Positions 27,274 through 34,856 of a stretch of 64,000 bases of DNA are shown here, in pieces. The stretch spans positions 186,001-250,000 of the forward strand of contig JAKLJG010000003.1 of assembly GCA_023151255.1 (NCBI GenBank). The letters are read 5' to 3'. Made by a program: the position numbers and the translations under genes. This stretch comes from Cyclobacteriaceae bacterium. Lineage in GTDB: Bacteria; Bacteroidota; Bacteroidia; Cytophagales; Cyclobacteriaceae. A model generated the notes under the pieces. The model was not told where the DNA came from. It searched no databases and saw nothing but the letters and a program-made list of their open reading frames with translations. Each line of letters opens with the position of its first letter. The stretch's first letter is position 1.

Positions 27274-28023
27274 ATGGTGGAAGAACTTATACGAGAATAC
27301 GAACCTTGGAACAGATTGGCGCAAAACATCGCTTTTGGATGCTGGGCGCTTGCTTTACTGATTGTTCTCGGTCATATCGTTAAGCTTGGGATAACCAAAG
27401 ACCCAAAGCTTAAGTATGATTACATCAACAAAAGCGAGATTAACCTCCTGTGGATAGCCTCTATTATCCTTATTGTGGGCTGTTGCTTTTACGCCAACTC
27501 TAATATTGAGGAACTCAATGCCCTCTGGATATTTGTTCGGGTGTTTACCACGGTTTCTATGGGGTTGATTGTTGCCCTGATTATTCAAAACCTGCTTAAG
27601 TTTTACTATCCCTTCTTTATTGAAAAGCGCCTTAAGGCCCTGCGTTATCAGCCGCGCATTTCGCCTAAAACCGGTAAAGCAATGAAACTGCTGAGCGAAG
27701 AAGAAGAGGATGCGTACCTGGATGAAGGGATGCAGGCTGAAGAGAATGTCTTCTCCATTGATTACGATGTATGGAAGGACGAAGAAACAGGGTACATTAA
27801 AATTGAAAAGTATGCCGGTCATTTGCATGCGCTGGAATGCCCTGAATGTAACTATCAGACGTTTAAAGTAGTAAAAGAAGAAATTCTAAAAACCCCGACC
27901 CCTACCGAAGAAGGCGAATTGTTAAAACATTACCAGTGCAGCTACTGCGGATATAAAGCCAAGAAAACAGTAACCCTCAAAACTTCAACAAAGTTTGAAG
28001 AGTCAACTGCGGCTACGGCTTAA
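27274..28023 (+). CDS. membrane protein with C-terminal zinc-ribbon, unknown function
   Basis: 249 residues. Three membrane helices near 18-38, 56-76 and 87-108, then a basic amphipathic linker, an acidic stretch (LLSEEEEDAYLDEG) and a cytoplasmic domain with two Cys pairs: CPECNY (C189, C192) and CSYCGY (C222, C225), spaced for one Zn site. The C-terminus is Thr-rich. No named family recognised. It has its own promoter and terminator and so appears to be a single-gene unit. Confidence 0.72.
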   Translation: MVEELIREYEPWNRLAQNIAFGCWALALLIVLGHIVKLGITKDPKLKYDYINKSEINLLWIASIILIVGCCFYANSNIEELNALWIFVRVFTTVSMGLIVALIIQNLLKFYYPFFIEKRLKALRYQPRISPKTGKAMKLLSEEEEDAYLDEGMQAEENVFSIDYDVWKDEETGYIKIEKYAGHLHALECPECNYQTFKVVKEEILKTPTPTEEGELLKHYQCSYCGYKAKKTVTLKTSTKFEESTAATA

Positions 28024-28048
28024 GAAAAAATAAATTTATTATTACGGT

Positions 28049-28080
28049 AACCCCGATGATTTCATCGGGGTTTCTTTTTT
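28049..28080 (+). terminator. rho-independent terminator
   Basis: AACCCCGAT (28049-28057) pairs with ATCGGGGTT (28064-28072) with GATTTC as loop, followed by TCTTTTTT. It ends the membrane/zinc-ribbon gene and may also act on the convergent small gene. Confidence 0.85.
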
Positions 28081-28334
28081 CATTGGATTTCAACCGGCAG
28101 TTTAATCTGGTCCGAATAGAATTTCATCCGGCTGTGCGAGGTATCCAGTAAAGTAACCTTTTCAATGCAGGCGTGTTTGTGGTTAACAAATACCTCGACA
28201 AAAAAATTATTAAGCAGATATAAGTTTACCTTATAGCCGTAGTAGCGAATAGCCATAACAAATGAACCGTGCTCATAGAGCGTTTTCACTTTTTGGTCAA
28301 CCGGCCAAGTATCAAATTCAGTACAGGTAATCAC
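28080..28334 (-). CDS. conserved small hypothetical protein
   Basis: 84 residues from a GTG start. No signal peptide or membrane helix. Mixed aromatic and charged composition (FVMAIRYYGYKVNLYLLNN; FVEVFVNHKHACIEKV) suggests a small alpha/beta domain. No family recognised. It ends at the terminator of the convergent upstream gene, which supports a real gene boundary. Confidence 0.6.
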   Translation of the reverse strand: MITCTEFDTWPVDQKVKTLYEHGSFVMAIRYYGYKVNLYLLNNFFVEVFVNHKHACIEKVTLLDTSHSRMKFYSDQIKLPVEIQ

Positions 28335-28377
28335 TCATTAAACTTACTGAAAAAATGCCCATTCAAATCAATTGATG

Positions 28378-29238
28378 TTACTTTAATTTTTCTTTAAGAA
28401 AGGCAACGGTTCTTGACCAAGCCAGTTGAGCGGCTTCGGCATTGTAGCGTGTAGGAGCCGTGTCGTTATTAAAAGCATGTTGCGCGCCCTTGTAAATGTG
28501 AATGGTGTAGCTGACACCGGCAGATTTTAATGCTTCTTCGAATGCCGGTATGCCGGCATTAACGCGTTCATCCATTTCGGCATAATGTAACAGTAAAGCA
28601 GCTTTTATTTTGGGAACATCGGCAGCTTCAGGTTGCCGCCCGTAGTACGGTACTGCTGCCCGCAGCGCGGGTACATGTACCGCCATGTTGTTGCTCATGG
28701 CACCACCCCAGCAAAACCCGATACACCCGTATTTGCCGTTGCAGTCTTTACGGGTTTTCAGGTAGTCAAAGCCTTTAGCAAAGTTGGTAATGGTTTTTTT
28801 CGCGTCCAGTTTTTGAAACAGTTCACGGGCCTTGTCGGCATCTTCGGGTGTTCCGCCCAAGGGTGCCAAGGCATTGGGCGCAAAGGCAAGAAATCCTTCC
28901 AGCGCCATCCTGCGGGTTACATCCTCGATGTGCGGGTTGAGGCCTCGGTTTTCGTGAATAACCATTACCGCGGCATACTTTCCCTTTTTTTTAGGGCGGG
29001 CAACATAAGCCTGCATCATATCGCCATCGGCACCAGCATAGCTTATGTATTCGGTAAACAGCCGCTCATCCTGCAGCGGCACGGTGGCGGCATGGGCATA
29101 ATTTACTTCCAGCAGCGGAAGGGTGGCCATGGCGGCAGCTGTGCTGCCGGTAAGCAGGGTTAGTTTTTTAATAAACTCTTCGCGCGTAAGCGGTTTGTGT
29201 GTGTATTCATCAAACAGGTTAATGATGCGTTGATCCAT
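28378..29238 (-). CDS. dienelactone hydrolase family protein, exported
   Basis: 286 residues. An N-terminal segment TREEFIKKLTLLTGSTAAAMATLP looks like an export signal but lacks the twin Arg of a Tat signal. The hydrolase domain has the nucleophile Cys in GFCWGGAMS near 172-180, an Asp in HYAEMDERVNAG and a His in GAQHAFNND, as in DLH. Substrate unknown; the family hydrolyses ester or lactone bonds. Confidence 0.85.
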   Translation of the reverse strand: MDQRIINLFDEYTHKPLTREEFIKKLTLLTGSTAAAMATLPLLEVNYAHAATVPLQDERLFTEYISYAGADGDMMQAYVARPKKKGKYAAVMVIHENRGLNPHIEDVTRRMALEGFLAFAPNALAPLGGTPEDADKARELFQKLDAKKTITNFAKGFDYLKTRKDCNGKYGCIGFCWGGAMSNNMAVHVPALRAAVPYYGRQPEAADVPKIKAALLLHYAEMDERVNAGIPAFEEALKSAGVSYTIHIYKGAQHAFNNDTAPTRYNAEAAQLAWSRTVAFLKEKLK

Positions 29239-29367
29239 AACAAATCTGGTTAATACCCGAGGTTATGATTTTTCTGCTGAATCAGCTATTAAAATGTTTT
29301 GAGTGGTAGCACAGGAAACTAACAGGCGTAATACAGAACATACACCAGTCGATTCCTTGAATGGAAG

Positions 29368-29442
29368 GGTGGAAGATGGGACTCGAACCCACGACCCTCA
29401 GAACCACAATCTGATGCTCTAACCAACTGAGCTACGTCCACC
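29368..29442 (-). tRNA. tRNA-His (anticodon GTG)
   Basis: The minus-strand sequence folds as a complete cloverleaf: D-arm GCTC/GAGC, anticodon stem TCAGA/TCTGA with loop TTGTGGT (GTG at 34-36) and T-loop TTCGAGT. An extra G at position -1 faces C73, the identity pair required by histidyl-tRNA synthetase. One acceptor-stem pair (6-67) is a C-T mismatch. CCA is not encoded. Confidence 0.95.
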
Positions 29443-29446
29443 ATCA

Positions 29447-29462
29447 TCCCGCCAAGGCGGGA
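29447..29462 (-). other. leader stem-loop of the tRNA-His transcript
   Basis: TCCCGC CAAG GCGGGA (plus-strand reading) forms a 6-bp hairpin four bases before the 5' end of tRNA-His, between the promoter box and the mature tRNA. It may guide 5' processing or be a dispersed hairpin; nothing more can be said. Confidence 0.4.
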
Positions 29463-29469
29463 AGGACGG

Positions 29470-29477
29470 CAAATTTA
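29470..29477 (-). promoter_or_regulatory. -7 box TAAATTTG for tRNA-His
   Basis: Minus-strand TAnnTTTG match 27 bases before the tRNA 5' end, in the gap after pyrC. Confidence 0.45.
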
Positions 29478-29501
29478 GCCAGCCTGCGCAGAATTACAAA
29501 G

Positions 29502-30836
29502 TCACCGGTTAAAGGATAGTCGCATACCCTGCCGCGACTCATCAAACTTACCTTCTGCATAAGCCAAATGCCCCGATACCCATGTATGTGTTACCCGCGA
29601 ACGAAAAGTGGTTCCTTCAAAAGGCGACCAGCCGCATTTAGCCAAAATATTGCTCCTTTCAACTTTCCAGGGGGCATCCGGATCGACCAAAACCAGGTCG
29701 GCATAATAACCTTCTTTAATAAAGCCACGCTTTTCAACAGCAAATAATAAAGCCGGGGCGTGGCACATTTTGGTAACAATCCAGTCAAGCGAGGTTTTTT
29801 GCTGATGATAAAATTCCAGCATGGCCACCAGGCTGTGTTGAACTAACGGGCCACCGGAAGGTGCATTGAAATAGGACTTGTTTTTTTCCTCTATCGTATG
29901 CGGAGCATGGTCGGTGGCAATTACATCAATACGGTTTTCAAGCAGGGCCCGCCAAATGGCTTGTTGGTCGGCCGCGGTTTTAATGGCCGGGTTCCACTTA
30001 ATGAACATGCCCAGCCGATCGTAATCCGAGTTGTTGAACCATAAGTGATGAATACAGGCTTCGGCTGTTATTTTTTTGCCGGTTACAGGGCCTGCATCAA
30101 ACATCATGGCTTCCTGTGCGGTAGAGATATGCAGGATGTGCAAACGGGTGCCGTGTTTGCGGGCCAGTTCCATGGCCAGGGTTGATGATTTTATACAGCC
30201 TTCAGCGCTGCGAATTTGCGGGTGCAGGTTAACGGGTACCTGCTCACCATATTTTGCTCGGTAATCTGCTGAGTTCTTTCGAATGGTAGGTTCGTCTTCG
30301 CAATGCGTAGCGATGAGCAAAGGCACGTTGGCAAAGAACTGCTCCAGTACTGTTGGGTCATCTACCAGCAGGTTACCGGTTGATGAACCCATAAAAATTT
30401 TTAAGCCGCAAACATTGGCTGGATTTGTTTTTAAAACCTCTTCGAGGTTATCATTGGAGGCACCAATGTAAAACGAATAATTGGCCAACGAATGCCGGGC
30501 GGCAATCCGATACTTATCTTCAAGGAGTTGTTGTGTAAAAACCGGTGGATTGGTGTTGGGCATTTCCATGTACGAAGTAATGCCACCGGCAACAGCCGCT
30601 TTTGCTTCGGTGTAAATGGTGCCTTTATGTGTAAGGCCGGGTTCGCGAAAGTGCACCTGATCATCGATAACTCCGGGTAACAGGTACTTGTTTTTCGCGT
30701 CAATAACGGCATCAGCCCGCAGGTTCTGCAAGTCGCCTCCGATGCGTTCAATGAAAGAACCTCTTACCAAAACATCGCCCTGAACGACCTTGCCCTCGTT
30801 AACTATATTTGCATTAACGATTAGTGTTGAACTCAT
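29502..30836 (-). CDS. pyrC: dihydroorotase (Bacteroidota type)
   Basis: 444 residues from the ATG ending at 30836 (MSSTLIVNANIV). An upstream in-frame start would run into the promoter box and the helicase gene. It cyclises carbamoyl-aspartate in pyrimidine synthesis. Motifs: GVIDDQVHFREPG near 55-67, MEMPNTNPP, the carbamylated Lys in GLKIFMGSSTG, THCE, LHISTAQE and ATDHAPH. The first metal His of the usual HxH pair is Gln (Q60), a variation I recall in Bacteroidota dihydroorotases. Hydantoinase relatives are possible but less likely. Confidence 0.9.
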   Translation of the reverse strand: MSSTLIVNANIVNEGKVVQGDVLVRGSFIERIGGDLQNLRADAVIDAKNKYLLPGVIDDQVHFREPGLTHKGTIYTEAKAAVAGGITSYMEMPNTNPPVFTQQLLEDKYRIAARHSLANYSFYIGASNDNLEEVLKTNPANVCGLKIFMGSSTGNLLVDDPTVLEQFFANVPLLIATHCEDEPTIRKNSADYRAKYGEQVPVNLHPQIRSAEGCIKSSTLAMELARKHGTRLHILHISTAQEAMMFDAGPVTGKKITAEACIHHLWFNNSDYDRLGMFIKWNPAIKTAADQQAIWRALLENRIDVIATDHAPHTIEEKNKSYFNAPSGGPLVQHSLVAMLEFYHQQKTSLDWIVTKMCHAPALLFAVEKRGFIKEGYYADLVLVDPDAPWKVERSNILAKCGWSPFEGTTFRSRVTHTWVSGHLAYAEGKFDESRQGMRLSFNR

Positions 30837-30841
30837 GGTGC

Positions 30842-30849
30842 CAAAGGTA
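30842..30849 (-). promoter_or_regulatory. -7 box TACCTTTG of pyrC, five bases before its ATG
   Basis: Minus-strand TACCTTTG, then GCACC and the ATG. Transcription would begin at or next to the start codon. The box abuts the helicase start codon on the other strand (30850), so the two genes leave each other no leader. Confidence 0.5.
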
Positions 30850-32094
30850 ATGAAAGAAGTTTCATTTGCGGATTTTAAACTCAACCGGCAATTGCTTAAC
30901 GCGGTAGTTGCCATTGGCTATGAGCAACCTACTGAAATACAGCGAAAGTGTATTCCGGTAATTCTCTCCGGTCAGCAGGTAATTGGCATAGCACAAACCG
31001 GAACCGGAAAAACAGCTGCCTACCTGTTACCGATTTTGATGAACGTAAAATTTGCGGCAGGTAATGAACCCCGTGCCCTTATTCTGGCGCCTACTAAAGA
31101 ACTTGTTATACAGATTGCCGAGCATGCGCGGCTACTGGCAATGAATACGGATTTACGTATACTGGCCCTTTATGGTGGCATCGGTCCCAAAGGTCAAATC
31201 GAAGCACTTCAACAAGGAGTTGATATTGTGGTGGCTACTCCCGGCAGGTTTATGGAGTTGTACCTAAAGGGAGAACTTCCCACTAAGCAGGTTAAAACCC
31301 TTGTTTTGGATGAGGCCGACCGGATGATGGATATGGGCTTTATGCCGCAGTTGCGGAAGATTTTTGAGGTGATACCGCACAAGCGACAAAACCTGCTGTT
31401 TTCGGCTACTTTTCCGGAAAAGGTTGAGCGCCTGGCAGCAGAATTTCTTGAATTCCCGGTTCGAATTGAAGTATCGCCACCGGCAACTCCGGCTGCCCAG
31501 GTTAAGCAGGTATTGTACCTGGTCCCTAACCTTAAATCAAAAATTAATTTTTTAGAATATTTACTTCAACAACCAGAGTTCAGCCGGGTACTGATTTTTA
31601 CGCGCACGAAAGAAAATGCCGATAACGTGTTTAAGTTTATTGAACGGAAAAAACTGGGGCCTGTTCGTGTAATTCATTCTAACAAAGGCCAGAACAGCCG
31701 CATCAACGCGGTCAATGAATTTAAAGCCGGTGCCTTGCGCGTGCTGGTTTCTACGGATGTAACCTCCAGGGGCATTGATGTAACGCAGGTGTCGCATGTA
31801 ATTAACTTTGATGTGCCGATTGTCTATGAGGATTACGTGCACAGGATTGGACGCACCGGGAGGGCCTTTCAAACAGGCACCGCAATTACCCTGGCCAACG
31901 AAGCGGAGCTATATCATGTGCGTAAAATCGAGTTGCTCATCCGCGAGCAAATACCGGTAAATGAATTACCGCCTCAGGTGGCAGTAACCGAAACACCGAA
32001 GGAAGAAAAACAGGCTATAGCCCGTGAGATTGATCGGCAAAAGAAAAAAGAAGATCCGTTATATAAAGGTGCTTTTCACGAAAAGAAGGATTAG
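30850..32094 (+). CDS. DEAD-box RNA helicase
   Basis: 414 residues from the ATG at 30850 (MKEVSFADFKLN); the ATG at 30835 is an alternative. All helicase motifs are visible: Q motif YEQPTEIQ, AQTGTGKT at 48-55, PTKEL, TPGR, LDEADRMM, FSAT, LIFTRT, STDVTSRGID and HRIGRTGR. The C-terminus is a short Lys/Glu-rich tail. RhlE-like proteins act in RNA decay or ribosome assembly. Its promoter must lie inside pyrC. Confidence 0.93.
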   Translation: MKEVSFADFKLNRQLLNAVVAIGYEQPTEIQRKCIPVILSGQQVIGIAQTGTGKTAAYLLPILMNVKFAAGNEPRALILAPTKELVIQIAEHARLLAMNTDLRILALYGGIGPKGQIEALQQGVDIVVATPGRFMELYLKGELPTKQVKTLVLDEADRMMDMGFMPQLRKIFEVIPHKRQNLLFSATFPEKVERLAAEFLEFPVRIEVSPPATPAAQVKQVLYLVPNLKSKINFLEYLLQQPEFSRVLIFTRTKENADNVFKFIERKKLGPVRVIHSNKGQNSRINAVNEFKAGALRVLVSTDVTSRGIDVTQVSHVINFDVPIVYEDYVHRIGRTGRAFQTGTAITLANEAELYHVRKIELLIREQIPVNELPPQVAVTETPKEEKQAIAREIDRQKKKEDPLYKGAFHEKKD

Positions 32095-32099
32095 TGAAG

Positions 32100-33563
32100 T
32101 CAGAGTCCCTCGCGCCCAAGGTTGCGCACTCCGGCTGCCCAATACAACAGGGCTTTTTGTTTTTCATATTCGGCCAGCAACTTAGCCCATTTGGTTTGAG
32201 CCTGCAGCAGGTATTCAAGTTGAATATTGATTTTAAACAGATCACTTTCGCCATTCTCAAAATTTAAAAGTTCGGCCTGTAACAGGCGTTCATAATTTTC
32301 GACCATGGCTTGTTGGTTGGTGATGATGGTATTAGTGGCCATAAGTGAATTGTAGGTAGCCCGTATGGAGTTGACTACTTCGCGCTCGGCAAGGCCCCGT
32401 TCAAATTGGGTAGCATTGATTTTCAGTTTTACCTGGGCCAGCCGGGCCCTTTCTTTACGGAGAAACAGGGGCATACTAAAATCCAATCCGAATTTATAGT
32501 CTTCACCGTTTGGCACATTCCAGTTCCATTGTGGATCAAATGGTTGATTGAGCCAGTAGTAGTTCAGGTCGAGTCGTGGCTTAAGGTATTCGGCTGCGAG
32601 CCTGCGGCTTACATCCAATTGCATAAGGGTTATGGAGAGTTTGCGCAAGTCGGGATGGTTTTGACGAGCCAGGTCTGCCAGTTCTTGAAGTTCGGTCCCT
32701 GTCATAATCAGCATTTCTTTTTCAGGAACTGGCACCCATTGCAGATTAATTGAAGCGGGCTGGCCTACGCTATCCCATAAGTAGGTGCTTAATTGTACGC
32801 CAGCATTTTTGAAACTGAGAAGAGCCTCTTGTTGCTGAATCAGGCGGTTTTGCCAGGTTATTTTTGCCTGTACTGAATCAATGGGTGCATTCTCGCCAAG
32901 TTCAACATTTAGTTTGGTTCGTCTAAAGATCTCCTGTGCAACCACAACTCCACGGTTCATCAGTCGAAAATTGTAATAACTGTAAAACCAGTTCCAGTAA
33001 TCGTAAGCCGCATCCAGCATCAATTTGTTAATCATTTTAACCTGCTCGGCTTCTGTTAAACTTTTGAAAAGCTCGGCTTGTCGTAAGGCAGCCCTTCGAT
33101 CATCGGTTATCAGCCCCCTGCCCAGGGGTACTGAAAGGCCGGCATAAAATTGCCGGTAGTTAAACTGGTTGGAGATGTACCGCTCGGGGTTCAGAAATTC
33201 TCCGAGGTTTTTTTCCATTCCAATTTTCGGATCAACAGGAAAAACCGCGTTAAACGTAATTGATCCATTGAAAACAGAATAGTATTCTTTATCCGAGAAA
33301 TTTTTTGTCAGATAAGTAATCTCAGCCTTTGGGTCGAAATTCCCCCGCGCAAGGCGTATCTCTTGTTTGGCTACATCGCTTAACAATCCCGCTTGCCGGG
33401 CTACCGGGTGGTAGCGCGTTACCAGTACATAAAAGTTTTCGATGGTGAGCACTTTTGCCGTATCTGGAATGCGAAAAAGTGTATCACTGGGTGTTTGTCC
33501 CCGGGCTGAGGTCAAAACACCTACCACGATAATGAAGAACCAATTCCGATTACTTCTCTTCAT
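32100..33563 (-). CDS. TolC-family outer-membrane channel of the ABC export operon
   Basis: 487 residues from the ATG ending at 33563 (MKRSNRNWFFIIVVGVLTS), which gives a proper signal peptide ending ARGQ; longer upstream readings lack one. The mature protein has the long paired helices of the OEP family, e.g. LSDVAKQEIRLARGNFDPKA and LNYYWL. It begins inside the last codons of the hlyD gene (14-base overlap), the last gene of the tetR-ABC-hlyD-tolC operon. Confidence 0.87.
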   Translation of the reverse strand: MKRSNRNWFFIIVVGVLTSARGQTPSDTLFRIPDTAKVLTIENFYVLVTRYHPVARQAGLLSDVAKQEIRLARGNFDPKAEITYLTKNFSDKEYYSVFNGSITFNAVFPVDPKIGMEKNLGEFLNPERYISNQFNYRQFYAGLSVPLGRGLITDDRRAALRQAELFKSLTEAEQVKMINKLMLDAAYDYWNWFYSYYNFRLMNRGVVVAQEIFRRTKLNVELGENAPIDSVQAKITWQNRLIQQQEALLSFKNAGVQLSTYLWDSVGQPASINLQWVPVPEKEMLIMTGTELQELADLARQNHPDLRKLSITLMQLDVSRRLAAEYLKPRLDLNYYWLNQPFDPQWNWNVPNGEDYKFGLDFSMPLFLRKERARLAQVKLKINATQFERGLAEREVVNSIRATYNSLMATNTIITNQQAMVENYERLLQAELLNFENGESDLFKINIQLEYLLQAQTKWAKLLAEYEKQKALLYWAAGVRNLGREGL

Positions 33564-34854
33564 CCTTTTGTGTATTAACCGGAACTTGTTTTTTCTGTAG
33601 CACCTCATCAAGCGGCTCTTCATACAAACTGGGCGGGAAGCCGTTAAGTTGCCGCCATATTTCGTACCACACCGGTACATCATCAAGCATTACCCACCCC
33701 TTAATGCCTGAGCCCAGGCGAAGTTGTTTTGGCCACGCTATATCGGTGGAATCAGGCACCACCAGAATACGAAACTCACCCGGTTTAGAATTTACATAAT
33801 CAATAACCTTAACAGTTCCGCCAAATGTTCCAACCGAAACACTGGGCCAGCCGGAAAACTGGATGGCAGGCCAGCCGTCAAAAATGATGCGCACCTTGCG
33901 CCCTTTGCTTACCAGCGGTACATCCATGGCGCGTATATACATTTCAGCGGCCATATCGGATGTGGCCAGTGGCATAATGGTACACACGGCTTCGCCTTCT
34001 TTAATGGTTTCGCCAATACCGGCTTTCATGGCCTTAACCACCACGCCATCCTGGGGTGCAATGATCTGATACTGCTGGTTTCGGATTTCCATGTTAGCAA
34101 ATTCGTTGCGCAGTTTAGCCAGGTCGGCCTGTGTTTCAAAAATCTCGGCCTCGGTATTGCTCCGGTCTGATTCGGCCTTGCTGATTTTATCAAGGTATTC
34201 TGCCTGAACGCGATCGAGTTCAATCTGTACATTGAGGTATTCCGCCTGGGCATTTTGGTATTTGTATTCAATTTCCTGGAACTTGGTTAGCGGTATGTTG
34301 CCGGCTTCAAAAAGTTTTTTATTTCGTTGAAATTGGTTTTCCATGTTCATGAAACGCACCCGCTCGGCTTCCAGCTTGGCTTTTGTCTGCTCTACTTTAT
34401 TGGCAAGTGCCAATTGCAAAGCATTGATCTGACGCGATAGGGCCTGAGCCTTTTCGGTTTTTGCGGCTACACTTTTCTCTTTGGCGTTAAGTTGCTCAGT
34501 CAATCGCTTCAACAGTTCCGGGTCAAAGAATTTTTCACGCACCTCACTGAGCGTGATGATGGTATCACCCTTGTCTACGTACTCACCTTCCTGCACGTGC
34601 CATTGTTGGATTCGACCGGCAATAGCGGTCTCTACGGTTTGTGGCCGGTTACCCGGATTAAAGGCTGTAACTTTACCGGTGCCGCGTATGTTTTGTTGCC
34701 ACGGAACAAACAGGATGATGAGGAACAGTACCCCAATAACAGCAAGGATACGGGCCAGCACCTTGCCGGCTTTAGGTACTTTAATGGCACGCAGCGAGTA
34801 CAGTTTTTCCTGCTCAATGATTTTATTAACCCGGTTTGGCGAGAGGTTCAGCAT
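33550..34854 (-). CDS. HlyD-family periplasmic adaptor
   Basis: 434 residues. One membrane helix near 35-53 (ILAVIGVLFLIILFVPW), lipoyl half-motifs AGRIQQWHVQEGEYVDKGD near 79-97 and IIAPQDGVVVKAMKAGIGE, and a long coiled-coil hairpin between them, as in type I secretion or microcin-export adaptors. It joins the inner-membrane ABC protein to the TolC-like protein. Two bases separate it from the ABC gene. Confidence 0.9.
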   Translation of the reverse strand: MLNLSPNRVNKIIEQEKLYSLRAIKVPKAGKVLARILAVIGVLFLIILFVPWQQNIRGTGKVTAFNPGNRPQTVETAIAGRIQQWHVQEGEYVDKGDTIITLSEVREKFFDPELLKRLTEQLNAKEKSVAAKTEKAQALSRQINALQLALANKVEQTKAKLEAERVRFMNMENQFQRNKKLFEAGNIPLTKFQEIEYKYQNAQAEYLNVQIELDRVQAEYLDKISKAESDRSNTEAEIFETQADLAKLRNEFANMEIRNQQYQIIAPQDGVVVKAMKAGIGETIKEGEAVCTIMPLATSDMAAEMYIRAMDVPLVSKGRKVRIIFDGWPAIQFSGWPSVSVGTFGGTVKVIDYVNSKPGEFRILVVPDSTDIAWPKQLRLGSGIKGWVMLDDVPVWYEIWRQLNGFPPSLYEEPLDEVLQKKQVPVNTQKDEEK

Positions 34855-34856
34855 AG

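Noticed and set aside
32100-33686. Longer version of the TolC gene beginning at 33686
   Set aside because: The extra 41 residues are basic and Cys-rich, lie inside hlyD and hide the true signal peptide that begins at 33563.
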